Part shown: positions 33,740 through 43,753 of the stretch, piece by piece
Layout of the letters: each line of letters starts with the position of its first letter
How positions within the stretch are numbered: position 1 is the stretch's first letter
Assembly: GCA_037126765.1 (NCBI GenBank)
Contig: JBBCBC010000001.1
Coordinates: 23,020,622-23,084,621 of the forward strand
Source: Stenogyne calaminthoides
Lineage: Eukaryota > Streptophyta > Magnoliopsida > Lamiales > Lamiaceae
Length of the DNA stretch: 64,000 nucleotides
Reading direction: 5' to 3'
Program-made: the position numbers and the translations under genes
The notes under the pieces: generated by a model
The model's database searches: none
Seen by the model: only the letters and a program-made list of their open reading frames with translations
Told to the model about the DNA's origin: nothing

Positions 33740-34154
33740 TTGTAATGTTTGATATGTTCCCAGGCCTCAACAGCACTTTCTAAAGATACTCTTTATCTGA
33801 CATCCCTGTGGTAAACTCATCAGGGTAGTTTCTGCCCATCGGAAGACCAAAGATCCTTCCTAGATCATCGTTGGTGACATCAATCTATTCCCACCGACGT
33901 ATGAGTATAACTCCTTATTGTTCGTCTCCTTTAACTTTCTCAGAAATTCCAGCAACTCAATTATGCATACACTATTTAAGTGGCAATAGCAGAATTGCTC
34001 AAGACCACAAGCCCTTACTTAGTCCAGAATTTCCAGAGATTCAGGATCATTAGTGATGTGAAAAAGAACATATTTTTCATCAATCACGTTCTTTATCATT
34101 GAGGCATAATCACAACTTTCCACGGAGACTATCGATGTTTCCATTTGTATGTAT

Positions 34155-34404
34155 CTGAAAAGCATAAACATATGCACAATACATTAGATTTTTCATATCC
34201 TATTTTCGTGTTAACTCGTTCAACATGCTTTAGAAAGTGTGTTGTGTGTTCATAAATAAGATCCCCCCCAAAAAAATATGCATCAGTGCATAGGTTGAGT
34301 TATGAACACAATATAAGCATACGCATAAGACTACCATAAGCATATAATCAATAACCCTAGTAAGAGCTAGATATGTTATATCACATAGAAGGAACGCAAA
34401 TTAC
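34155..34404 (-). other. putative 5'-UTR intron of the A accessory gene
   Basis: A 250-nt segment with donor CTG|GTAATTTGCG at 34404 and acceptor TATGCTTTTCAG|ATAC at 34155; the ATG at 34144 follows ten bases after the acceptor. The donor sequence is conserved in E1 (5631). The segment is U-rich, as plant introns are. An RNA read across the junction would settle it. Confidence 0.55.
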
Positions 34405-34540
34405 CAGAAAAGCGATTTGAAAAAATTTCAAAAGCTAGAAAAGATCGCTTCGAAAGTTTTAGTGTTAGAAGAATTTATGGAAACAATTGCGTGTTTGAGT
34501 GAGAGAATGTGAAAAGGTTCTGGAAATGGTAAATTAGGGT

Positions 34541-34548
34541 TTATATAA
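34541..34548 (-). promoter_or_regulatory. accessory-gene TATA box in A
   Basis: CACTTATATAAACCC on the minus strand, followed by a C/T-rich leader (CATTCTCTCACTCAAACACG) typical of plant 5' UTRs, then the intron and ATG 34144. The upstream block with GCGGACGTGGG (about 34725-34735) is conserved in E1. An apparent frame at 34428-34628 is this leader, not a gene. Confidence 0.6.
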
Positions 34549-34929
34549 GTGAGAGGGAAAATAAAGTTTTGCACGAAAGATTTGAAAATACTTGAGTGTC
34601 CTTGACTTGATCGGACGATTAAGATCAAGTGGGTGAAAAGTAATTAAATCATGCGGTCAGGGATTAAACCCGACAGACTTTTGGACTTAAAAAATTACAA
34701 TAAATGCATTTAACACAAAAATCCCACGTCCGCATTTAATGCTTGCAGGCGTGACGTCATAAAGTAATGTGAACAATAATAGCTAACATAGAATAGGCAT
34801 AAAGATAAATCAAAAAACGTATCTGACTGACTGATATTGTAATCAGTCAGTTACCATTTTGTTCTGATCTGGTTGGCCTGATTACTGTTGACCTTACTGA
34901 TGGTAGTCTATCCCTTAGTATTTCCCAAC

Positions 34930-35097
34930 AATGTCCCACTAATCTGATCAGATTTCTGCTGATCCAAACTGCTGATCAGATTTCTGCTGATCCAATCTGC
35001 TGATTAGATTTCTACTGATCCAATCTGATCCAATCTGCTGATCAGATTTCTGCTGATCCAATCTGATGATCAGATTTCTACTGATCCAATCTGATCA
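34930..35097. repeat. minisatellite upstream of the accessory promoter
   Basis: About five imperfect units of 27-35 bp built on CTGATCAGATTTCTGCTGAT, each carrying the palindrome TGATCA or a one-base variant. It lies between the two divergent TATA boxes. Confidence 0.75.
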
Positions 35098-35346
35098 AGT
35101 CAGGTCTTGGGGTGTGCGCTCCCGCCAAAACCTCATCCTCGGGGAGTCGAACGGTCGTCTCGATTTCCTGAATTGGCGTGATGTGTGACAGTCCCGCAAT
35201 GATGGTCTGGACACTTTGTGACATCATACGCTGTAAACTAACCCAACCAGCAGTAGAGTATCACTTACGCGCTGCCCTTGCGACGCCAATTTCTTTGGGG
35301 GGGCCTCGAGAGTTTAAATTTTGCATTTCCACCTCTGCTTTTCCTC

Positions 35347-35354
35347 TATAAATA
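35347..35354 (+). promoter_or_regulatory. antisense TATA box in the A accessory module
   Basis: CTCTATAAATAGG on the + strand, opposite to the element, with an ATG about 67 bp downstream. E1 has the equivalent box at 4677-4684 on its antisense strand. Confidence 0.5.
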
Positions 35355-35420
35355 GGATGGGGTTTTAGACATACAACCCATTGTACTCGCTCCCCACACT
35401 TATCGTTCTCAAGCTTGTGC

Positions 35421-35669
35421 ATGGAAAATTCTGACGAAAAGAATTCCGGCGAGTACTCAATTTCAAGGCGTCCTCCGGCAATAGGCTTCTTCTACTCTAC
35501 ACAAATGACCTTCGGTTCTCAGTCCATCCCTGAGCTTCCTCCATTTCTGATCTCATCTTCATCGGAGGATGATCATACGACCATTACCAAGCTTCACTGC
35601 CACCCGGGTGACGGATCTGCTGCCGCCAACATGGAGGTGGCTCTGTGCCTTGGGCGTCGATCGGAATGA
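35421..35669 (+). CDS. short antisense reading frame in A (82 codons)
   Basis: Starts at ATG 35421 (MENSDEKNSGEYSISRRPP) after the antisense TATA box, and ends at a TGA. It is Ser-, Asp- and Glu-rich in the middle (LISSSSEDDHTT), with no signal peptide, membrane segment or known motif. E1 has a related frame at the same place. It could be a captured host gene fragment, a regulatory antisense RNA with a chance frame, or a small protein. It lies wholly within A, so it moves with it. Confidence 0.35.
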   Translation: MENSDEKNSGEYSISRRPPAIGFFYSTQMTFGSQSIPELPPFLISSSSEDDHTTITKLHCHPGDGSAAANMEVALCLGRRSE

Positions 35670-35822
35670 CGGGATTAACGACGATGAGCAACTTCTGACA
35701 TGTAATATGGATTTAGTATTGTATATGCGAACTTGATCAAGCCAAAATACTCTTCACAATCCCTTGAATTACATGTATGACACTCGTGTTCATTTAAAGC
35801 AGGAAGTCTCATCGTGTTTATG

Positions 35823-35841
35823 GTTTAGGGTTTAGGGTTTA
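35823..35841 (+). promoter_or_regulatory. telo-box repeat
   Basis: GGTTTAGGGTTTAGGGTTTA, i.e. the plant telomere unit TTTAGGG about 2.5 times. E1 has AACCCTAAACCC at the corresponding place. Telo-boxes occur in plant promoters. It is too short to be a relic telomere. Confidence 0.5.
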
Positions 35842-36082
35842 TCTTTAGACCTCCGGGTCTTTATCAATGAAATTCTCTTTTACCCTGTTGTGTTGACTCG
35901 ATTTCCTTATGCGATTTTTGCCTAAACTTAATATTTATGCAACTTGTTTATTGGACATTCGCTTAATCGTCTTACAAAGTCTGAACATCCAATCTGATTA
36001 GTTCCCCCTTCATCTGATATCCCCTTTTATGATCAGATTTGATCAGTTGAGGTACCTTACTCAACTGATTCTTCCTATCTGG

Positions 36083-37684
36083 TCAGTCTCTTAACCAACT
36101 GGTTCTGGAGACCAGTCCACCAAACATTTCTGGTGCACTTTTTCCAAGGTCCAGAAGTCTTAGCTCATTACAGAGTTCTCTGAATCTGACTTCAGCTAGT
36201 GGTTTGGTTAAGATATCAGCTCTCTGCTTATCAGTATGGATCTTTTCCATTCTGATGTTCTTCTTTTCAACATGATCTCTTATAAAATGATGTCTGACAT
36301 CCACATAATTACATCTTGTATGTAACACAGGGTTCTGAGTAATTGCAATAACACTATTACTATCACAGAATATAGGTACGTTCGTAGCTACAATGTTGTA
36401 ATCCCTCAGCTGCTGACCAAGCCAGAGCAGTTGAGAACAACAGCTTCCTGCAGCCATATATTCTGCTTCAGTAGTAGATGTCGCAACTGATGTCTGCTTC
36501 TTTGAAAACCAAGAGATCAGTTTACTACCTAAGAACTGACATGTAGCTGAGGTTGATTTTCTGTCTATTCTGCAACCTCCATAATCAGAATCAGAATACC
36601 CACTAAGCTCTAGATTATCATCTGATGGGTAGAATAAACGAAGGTTTACTGTCCCCTTCAGATACTTAAGAATCCTCTTAGCTGCATCCATGTGGCTTTG
36701 CATTGGATTTGCCTGAAATCTGACACATACACCTACTGCAAAAGTTATATCTGGTATACTGGCAGTCAGGTATAGTAGAGATCCAATGAGAGCCCTGTAT
36801 TCTTTTTGATTAGTTTTCTGACCATTCTCATCTGGATCCATCTTGAATCCAGTCATCATAGGAATTTTGGCTTCCTTACTATTCTGAATTCCAAACTTAG
36901 CCAAAAGATTCCCAGTGTACTTTTCCTGGCAGATGAATATTCCTTTTGTACTTTGCTTAACTTGAAGACCCAGAAAGTAATTCATCTGACCCATCATGGA
37001 CATTTCGAACTTTCCTTGCATCAGTTTGCTGAATTTATCACATAGGTTCTTGTTGGGAGATCCGAAGATTATATCATCCACATAGATCTGAACCATCAGA
37101 ATATCTTCTCCATCTTCTATTCTGAATAAGGTTCTATCCAATATTCCTTTAGTAAATCCACTATTTATCAAGAACTGAGATAGTGTATCATACCAGGCTT
37201 GAGGAGCTTGTTTCAGGCCATAAAGAGTTTTTCTTAAATGGTACACTTGGTTGCCTTTTTCAAAGCCAGGAGGTTGTTCAACATAAACTTCCTCAGCTAG
37301 TACCCCATTTAAGAATGCACTCTTTACATCCATCTGATACACAATAAACCATCTGTGGGCAGCATAAGCCAGAAATAGCCGAATGGCTTCCAGGCGAGCA
37401 ACTGGTGCAAAGATCTCATCATAATCAATTCCTTCTGATTGTGAATACCCCTTAGCAACAAGTCTTGCCTTATTTCTGGTTATGATATTATTCTCATCTC
37501 TCTTGTTCTTGAATACCCACTTTGTGCCAATCACATCTTGATGAGTTGGTCTGTCCACCAGTTTCCAAACCTGATTCCTTTCAAACTGTTCTAATTCTTC
37601 TTGCATGGCTAGAATCCAGCTAACATCTTGTAGAGCTTCATCAATGGTGGTTGGTTCCTTCAAAGACAGATAACAACAATACAT
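36083..37684 (-). pseudogene. Element A reverse transcriptase-RNase H (533-codon intact frame)
   Basis: The best-preserved enzyme in the window. RT motifs in order: VIGTKWVFKNKRDE, NKARLVAKGYSQSEGIDYDE, YQMDVKSAFLNGVLAEEVYV, YGLKQAPQAWYD, and the catalytic box ILMVQIYVDDIIFGSPN (about residue 205). RNase H motifs follow: SGYSDSDYGGCRIDRKSTSA, TTEAEYMAAGSCC, FCDSNSVIAI and VRHHFIRDHV, with the usual C-terminus ILTKPLAEVRFRELC. It copies element RNA into DNA in cytoplasmic particles. It is the 3' part of a polyprotein: the ATG is internal, and a TAG at 37712-37714 cuts it off from the upstream frame. Confidence 0.85.
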
Positions 37685-37711
37685 GACACTTTCACCAACC
37701 TGATGTCTAGT

Positions 37712-38143
37712 CTAGACTCGGGCATTCAGATTGCCAATTATCAGATCAGTTGGATGGTCAGATAACCAAGTCCTTCTTTTTTGACGTATATCAGTTTGGA
37801 TGTCATCAGCCTCATCTGATATTGAGTCACTAGCAGGTGGGAGTGGTGCAGTAATAGGATCCACTTGACATGGACAAGTCTCAGCTGATGTTGGAATCAT
37901 CATATGCTGATGTTTGTCCGTAGGAACATCAGGTGTTCCCCCTGAACCAGATGGTTCAGTTGTTACTGTCTCAGCTGTATCAGCTTCTTCATTGACAGTT
38001 GTACGTACCTTTGGGTCTGATTGACCTGGTGAATCAGTAAGATCAAACTTTGGGACATACATTGTTACGTGATCTGATCCCTTGTCTTTGATACTTAGTT
38101 GATCCATTTTCTGTGCATCAGGTACCGGTTCATCTGGTACTGC
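37712..38143 (-). pseudogene. Element A integrase-RT linker
   Basis: An acidic, Asp/Thr/Ser-rich linker (DKGSDHVTMYVPKFDLTD, DEADDIQTD), same frame as the RT, flanked by a TAA (38144-38146) and a TAG (37712-37714). No catalytic residues. Both stops could be C-to-T changes of CAA and CAG. Confidence 0.75.
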
Positions 38144-39155
38144 TTATTCTGAGGCAGATTTTTCTTGTTCAGAAGATGTCTCATCAAAGACCACATGAGG
38201 TGTTTCTTCCACAACTACGGTTCGCCTGTTGAACACCCTGAAAGCCTTCCTGGTTGATGAATATCCTAAGAATATACCCTCATCTGACTTGGCCTCAAAG
38301 GTTTTCAACTGGCTCTTCCCATTGTTGTGTATGAAACACTTGCACCCAAAAACATGGAAGTAAGAAACACGAGGTTTTCTACCCTTCCACAGTTCATAGG
38401 GTGTTTTGAAGTGAGCCTTAGTCAGAGAACATATGTTCTGAGTGTGGCATGCAGTGTTGATGGCTTCTGCCCAGAAACGGTGGAGTGGCATGTTCAGCTA
38501 GCATAGTACGAGCAGCTTCTTTGAGTGTTTTGTTTCTCCGTTCTGCTACTCCATTCTGTTGTGGTGTTCTTGCAGCTGATGTTTCATGCTGTATTCCAAA
38601 CTTAGTGCAAAAGTTAGTAATAAAGGAGTTCAAAAATTCTGTACCTTTATCGGATCTGATTTTCACAATACTGACACCCTTCTCATTTTGTAGTTTCTTG
38701 AGCAGATCGGGTATCTTTGTTGTAGTCTTATTCTTCTTATATAAGAAAACCACCCAGGTAAACTTGAAATAATCATCCATGATCACCAGAGTGTACTTGC
38801 GTCCGCTGAGACTAAGTGGGGTAACTGGTCCGAATAAATCCATATGGAGCAGTTGTAGTACTCTGCTGGATGCTGGTCCTGGGATTCCCTTGAATGAGGC
38901 TTTTACCTGTTTCCCCTTCTGACATGCAACACATGTCTGATCCTTAGAGAATACCTCATTCGGGAGACCCTCAACCAAATACATCCTTGCTATCTTGTTA
39001 AGAGTTTTAAAGTTCAGATGGCTCATTCTCTTGTGCCAGAGCCAACTGCTGCTTTTGGAACTCTTAACAATAGGCATGCATTTCTTGGACAATTGTTCAA
39101 ATCTGTTGAGTAGCTCGATTCTTGATAGTGCACTAATCAGTTGAGAACTCAACAC
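38144..39155 (-). pseudogene. Element A integrase (frameshifted)
   Basis: Contains the pre-integrase finger (LWHKRMSHLNFKTLNK, CVACQKGKQV). All three catalytic acidic residues are present: LLHMDLFGPVTP, KIRSDKGTEFLN and GVAERRNKTLKEA. A frameshift near 38488 separates the core (39155-38418) from the C-terminal region (38491-38144; RFWAEAINTACHTQN, GCKCFIHNNGK, GIFLGYSSTRKAFRVFN). At the 5' end a second frame break overlaps the protease frame near 39145. Confidence 0.82.
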
Positions 39156-39435
39156 TGAATCCGTTGTCGCAGAATTGTGAAACTGATAACAAATTATGCT
39201 TCAAACCATCGACATACGAGACTCCAGTAACCTGTACATCATCATTCTCTAAGGTTCCGAATCCTCTGGTAAAACCAAAGTTATCATCACCAAAGAGTAC
39301 ACGTGGGCCTTCTTGTTCTGTGTATGAACTAAGGAGATGTTTGCTTCCAGTCATGTGCCTTGAGCATCCACTATCGATGTACCAGATAGTTGCTTGTACA
39401 CCTCCTTTATTGGCCAAACCCACGCGAACCTGCAA
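39133..39435 (-). pseudogene. Element A aspartic protease
   Basis: WYIDSGCSRHMTGSKHLLSS carries the intact D-S-G active site. VLFGDDNFGFTRGFGTL and GLKHNLLSVSQFCDNGFSVE follow. It releases gag and pol products in the particle. The frame is out of register with the linker upstream (39441) and the integrase downstream. Confidence 0.82.
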
Positions 39436-39440
39436 TCAGA

Positions 39441-40028
39441 TCAGACTTTAGGAACCCCAGTATAATCGGGTCCTGGGGGGTTAGAAATACCTTTCGAGAT
39501 CCAAACAAATCTGGCACCTTTGTTGAAAACAGAGGGCTTGATTTGTCTCCCATAAACATCTACATAATCATACATCTCTTCATATGCAATCTGATCAGTA
39601 TGATCATGAGTGTGAGCCTTGGATGAATCAGAAGACTTGGGATTTTTCATTGATATTTGTCTTCTTTTAAACCAGTGTGGCTCAGGTGCAGCAGCCCTAG
39701 GTTTCTGATTATAAAGGTAGGTACGACTGCTACCATTAAAAGATTCATATCTTTTTGGCATAGATGGTCTTAGCAGTTTACCTTTAGCTTGCTTTTTAGG
39801 CAACTTGACCTGATTAGGTTTCATATTAGATTTTCCTTTGATAGGTTGTCTTTTCTTATTCCTAATTTGCTGATCAGGTTGAGGTTTCTTCATAAGAACA
39901 AGGTTCTTCTGTTGATTCCTCGGCTGATGTTTGATCAGTTGGGGTCAATTTCTGTTCCCTTTCTGATCAGACACTTGCATTACCTGGTCAGTTGATCCTT
40001 TTCCCTTATCTGATACAGATTTCACTTT
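39441..40028 (-). pseudogene. Element A gag-pol linker
   Basis: A basic Asn/Ser/Lys-rich segment with KRYESFNGSSRTYLYNQKPR, matching E1 30-377. Upstream of 39893 the same frame continues to 40028, interrupted by TGA codons (one near 39942, one at 40029-40031). Confidence 0.75.
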
Positions 40029-40799
40029 TCATGTATCGTGATCAGAAACTCGTTTGATTACACTTTTCTGAAGTGAACCAGACGGGACTTTTGAGGATGC
40101 AGAAGGGTGTTCATACCCAATTCCCTTCTTATTAGTTGACGTACGAAAATAGTTGTTCAGATCTTGAACAGTCTTAGATGATTTCGTGAAGACCTCTATT
40201 TTCTTACGCAAACTATCCTCAATTGTTTTTAGACTCTCATGCAGTCGGAAGAGTTCATCAAACTTAGCTTGAAGGATTTTGAGATCATCATCTTGCTGTT
40301 TGTTAATGGCTAACTGTTCCTTAATCAGTTTATCCTGATCAGAAGAACTGACTTTCAGAAGCTCCAGTTCTGCAGTCATTTTCTGAACAGTCTCAGCTAA
40401 TTTCAGTTCAGCAGCCTTTCTTGCAGCATTTTCTTTAACAAGCTGAATATTCTCTATCCTTAGCTTGTCGTTCTCAGCTTCCACTATGGTGTAAGTGTCT
40501 ACTGCATTAGAGAGATCATCAAGCAATTGCTCACTATAGAGCTGCAGGTCAATATCTCCAGCAGGTGTGCTTAACACATCTGGTGTGGAAACAGAAAACA
40601 CAGATGGTTTAGAAGATACCTCAGTTTGATCTTCTTCCTTGGCCATGAGACAGATGTCATCATCAGATGAGAACATCAAATCATCGAAGTTGTTGAAATC
40701 ATCAGCATTGCTCATCAGGCAGAAGTTTTCCACAGATGAGTAACCAGAATCTTCTGATGGCAGATAAGAGTCATCTATTCCTGTAGTGTCAGCAACCAT
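40029..40799 (-). pseudogene. Element A gag C-terminal coiled-coil segment
   Basis: An acidic N-terminal half with FDDLMFSSDDDICLMAKEED (E4 has a similar DNDDICLMA at about 58290), then a long heptad helix (ELKLAETVQKMTAELELLK, SLRKKIEVF). It lies after the zinc knuckle in the same frame across a TGA (40818-40820), so it is a gag extension rather than a separate gene. Such coiled coils are typical of Sirevirus gag. Confidence 0.72.
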
Positions 40800-40817
40800 A
40801 GCTTTTTTGTCTCTGTA

Positions 40818-41477
40818 TCATTGCTCTCTTCTGTTCCTCTTATCTTCTCTTTCTCTAGGCGTCAGGTCAGGGCAGTCTGCACTGTAGTGACCTGGTTTCT
40901 GGCAGTTGAAGCAGACTCCTCTCTCTACTGAACTTCTTCTAGCAGGTGAGTCATGTCTTCTGTATGATCTGTCAGGTGACTTCCCTATTTGCCTTTGATC
41001 TGAATTTCTCCTTTCTAATTTGTGATCTTCAGCACGATCATCTCTTTTCTTTTCTCTTTGGTCGTCTCTTCTGTCATCAGATTTGTTTCTTTCATGTGAT
41101 CTGTCAGACGATCTTCTTTCTCTTCCTCTGCTATTCTGATAGTCTTTATAGAATCTTCTATACTTTCCTAATTGAATGTTTGATCTTTCAAGCTTTCTGG
41201 TGAGTAGAGCAATTTGTTCAGCTTGACTTACAATGTTTCCAATATGCTCAGAGGATTTTGAGTAGCTGCCGCCTGCTTTGAATGCTACTGCTTTTGTTAT
41301 TACAGGTGTGGTTTCGGCAGATGACTCATCATCTTCTTCATGGGCTTTCAGATTTAAGAACAAACTGATCGGCTTCATCTTTGCTATATCTTGGCAGTCC
41401 TTGATCACAGTAACCTTAGTATCCCATTTCTTCGTTAAAGATCTCAGAATCTTGTAGTTGATGTCGTTGTCGGTCAT
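40818..41477 (-). pseudogene. Element A gag, middle and zinc knuckle
   Basis: Starts in the capsid region (MTDNDINYKILRSLTKKWDT), continues through an Arg/Asp/Ser-rich stretch, and ends with the CCHC knuckle CFNCQKPGHYSADCP, which binds nucleic acid in the particle. It is in frame with the segment upstream except for TGA 41481-41483 and TAG 41589-41591. Confidence 0.85.
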
Positions 41478-41588
41478 TCCTCATCCTAATTCTCTGAGCT
41501 TGTTGATCGACATGGTAATCCTTCCATCTAGCTGATTGATTATCTCGTTGGGCAGCATCTTGAGTTTCTCGAACTTAACCAGTTTGGC

Positions 41589-41984
41589 CTATAATTTGTT
41601 GTCCTTTATCTGATCGTTTCCTTCGCATATCCTAGCTAGAGTGTCCCACATCTGCTTCGCAGTCTTGAGGTATTTGATCTTCTCTCTTGTGATCTTATCC
41701 ATAGTCTTCATGATGATGTGTCTTGCAACCGTGTCTAGATTTGACAGCTTTCTTTCTTCAGCATCCATCAGAGATGGACTCTTGATCCGAGCGCCAACTG
41801 GAAAATCTGGATCACCACCTTCAGCTGGGTTGTTGTGGTAGATAATGATAGGTCCTTGTTCAAGAACTTCCATCATTCTGCTGCTTATAGCTCCCAGATG
41901 ATTGCTCATAAGTATGACCCAATCTGCATACTCATCAATAGAAAACTTGGGTAGATCATGATACATACCAGATGTATTATCCAT
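41589..41984 (-). pseudogene. Element A gag N-terminus
   Basis: ATG 41984, about 125 bp after the primer site, is the natural gag start (MDNTSGMYHDLPKFSIDEYA). It has the capsid core motifs WVILMSNHLGAI, ERKLSNLDTVARHIIMKTM and AKQMWDTLARICEGNDQIKD. E4 gag shares the ERKLVNLDYIAKDTL and EIWDTLVVMCQGTDHIKENK regions. Truncated by a TAG where CAG is expected. Confidence 0.85.
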
Positions 41985-42107
41985 GCTTAGTGAGTTTTGA
42001 AAACAGATGAAGTTTTAAAAATGGTTTTTCAAGATTTGTTCAAGTGACCACAAATTTTCTTCCTCAAGAACCGATGATATTCAAAGCCAGTGGTCCGTAG
42101 AACCACT

Positions 42108-42119
42108 GCTCTGATACCA
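42108..42119 (-). other. Element A primer-binding site
   Basis: TGGTATCAGAGC on the minus strand, two bases after the LTR end CCTACA. It is complementary to initiator-Met tRNA. Confidence 0.92.
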
Positions 42120-42121
42120 CT

Positions 42122-43748
42122 TGTAGGTCCTGAACGGGTTTCGTGAGGGCAGAAGTCTAGAGGGGAGGGGTGAATAGACTTCTGAAAACTTTTTGTGCAA
42201 GATCAGGTGTGATGGCAAGTTGCCTGATCAGAGTGCGAGTGAATCAATTTGGACTGATATCCAACTTACTGATCGCCTGATGGCAGATTAGTTCAGCGTC
42301 TATCAGTTTAACTGATGTGCGGAACCTAGTTTTAACCCGTGTGAAAAACCAGTTTTATAAGATCAGATTCTGAAGTCTGTTTTCAATCAGATGACTGAAA
42401 TGTCAAGCTGATCAGATCAGTTGCTTGATGCAGACTGATCCTAACTCAGAATATGTATGCAGTTTAATGCCAAGTTGTGTGCAATAGTGTAAAGCAGTTA
42501 AGAGCAAGTAAATACACACAAGATTTTTATAGTGGTTCGGACAACCACTCCTACGTCCACTATTCCCTATCACAAGGGGCACCAACTTAACCAACTGGAC
42601 TTAGTTTATTGTGTTAGTCCAACACAGTACAACCAACAGATGTTTATAGAGTTCTCACTCAACCGATCCCAGAAATCAGAACTAAAAACCCTAGTTTGAA
42701 ATCTTGTAAAACAAACTTAACCTAACTTTGAGTTTGGGTAAAGATTTGTTGTTTGTTCCAACTGGAATTCTATCTTAGTTTTGAGGTATCCTTAAGCTAG
42801 AGGATAAGAATTCTATTCTAAGAACTAATGGGATGAACACTTATAAAATAAACTTGAATTTTGTGTTCTTCGTGCGGAAATTTGCTTATGACTTGAGCTT
42901 GATGATAATTTCTGTGTCTTCACTATGAAGAGCAATCCCATATTTATAGACCTCGAAATCAAAGAGCCGTTGGAGAGCAATTTAAATTTAAGGCTATTTT
43001 TGATAGGTTGCAGGATTGATTTGACGTGCTTCAGGAACGGCATGGCCGAAAGCGTGTATATTTGTCCTTTATAGCGTTTGGCTTTGCAGCACCGAATCCC
43101 GCATTGTCAGCTCCATACGTACGTGTTTCGTTCTCATTGGTTAACAAGTACACTTTTTTAGTGTTTGTTCTACCAACTAAAGTTGACATTCTTCTTGTTC
43201 TGATTGACAACGTATGGCCTGGTGTAACATCAGTTGACACCTGGTGTGAGCTGACCTGATCAAATAAAACTGATCAGTCTACCTGATAGAGTCTTCTGGT
43301 GCAAGTTGTCTTAGCTCAACTAGCAGACTCGACTGATGTAGATCTTCTGGTCTTCTGGTCTTGATTTTCTAGTAGCCATCGGATCTTCAGGTCTTCTGAA
43401 CTTGAGCTTCATGTCTTCACCTGATCATCTGACTTCGTCTGGTCTTCTGACTTGACTTGTCTTCTGACCTGACTTGTCTTCTGACCTCATCTGGTCTTCT
43501 GATCTTTTGACATCGTTTAGTCTTCTGATCTTCTGACCTCATCTGGTCTTCTGATCTTCTGACTTCATCTGACCTATACATATTGAGTTCCCCCTCAATA
43601 TGTGACCTATCCTTTACATCAACTGTCTATACATTTCAGCTGGTCATCCTATCCTGATACTTAGTAATCAGTCAACTAACAGGTCTGACTGGTCCTATTA
43701 CAAACTGTTTTGGAACTTTCATCAAAACTTAATACAAATTTCCCAACA
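42122..43748 (-). repeat. Element A 5' LTR
   Basis: 1,627 bp, paired with 28907-30534. The promoter TATAAATA is at 42941-42948 on the minus strand (GGTCTATAAATATGGG context). It ends at the CGTAT duplication. Confidence 0.93.
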
Positions 43749-43753
43749 CGTAT

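Larger units (their letters stand above)
30741..34144 (-). pseudogene. Element A accessory gene between pol and 3' LTR
   Basis: About 1,130 codons of nearly continuous coding sequence after the intron. ATG 34144 opens 41 residues (METSIVSVESCDYASMIKN...) to a TAA at 34019-34021. Other-frame segments follow: a piece with DLGRIFGLPMGRNYPDE (about 33860-33820) and one with RKYRLLFEIVSKVILG (about 33716-33670). Two long frames then run 33739-32609 and 32605-31163. After a frameshift it continues to the last frame, 30962-30741. There are no transmembrane segments and no signal peptide. From memory, the FGLP...EYRLL...INW layout matches hypothetical proteins from Lamiales genomes; no search was run. 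Function unknown; it occupies the env-like slot of Sireviruses. Confidence 0.65.
28907..43748 (-). mobile_element. Element A: Sirevirus-like copia element with accessory gene, inserted in B integrase
   Basis: 14,842 bp on the minus strand with target duplication CGTAT (28902-28906, 43749-43753). Complete structure: 5' LTR 42122-43748, primer site, gag, protease, integrase, RT-RNase H, 5.5-kb accessory module, purine tract, 3' LTR 28907-30534. It is the innermost and therefore youngest layer. The LTRs differ at about 10 of the first 185 positions I compared by eye, so it is not very recent. Gag-pol reads as one long frame with several stops and three frameshifts. The lineage call is from pol character and the gene position after pol, the slot used by env-like genes in Sireviruses such as SIRE1. 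Confidence 0.93.

Noticed and set aside
30741..34144. Calling the accessory gene an envelope gene
   Set aside because: Its position fits Sirevirus env-like genes, but I see no signal peptide, no membrane-spanning segment and no cleavage-type site; basic clusters suggest an intracellular protein instead.
34428..34628. 66-codon frame on the minus strand
   Set aside because: It covers the TATA box and 5' UTR of the accessory gene; better explained as promoter/leader.
35823..35841. Interstitial telomere relic
   Set aside because: Only about 2.5 units, and a similar short motif is in E1 at the same element position; it is part of the element.
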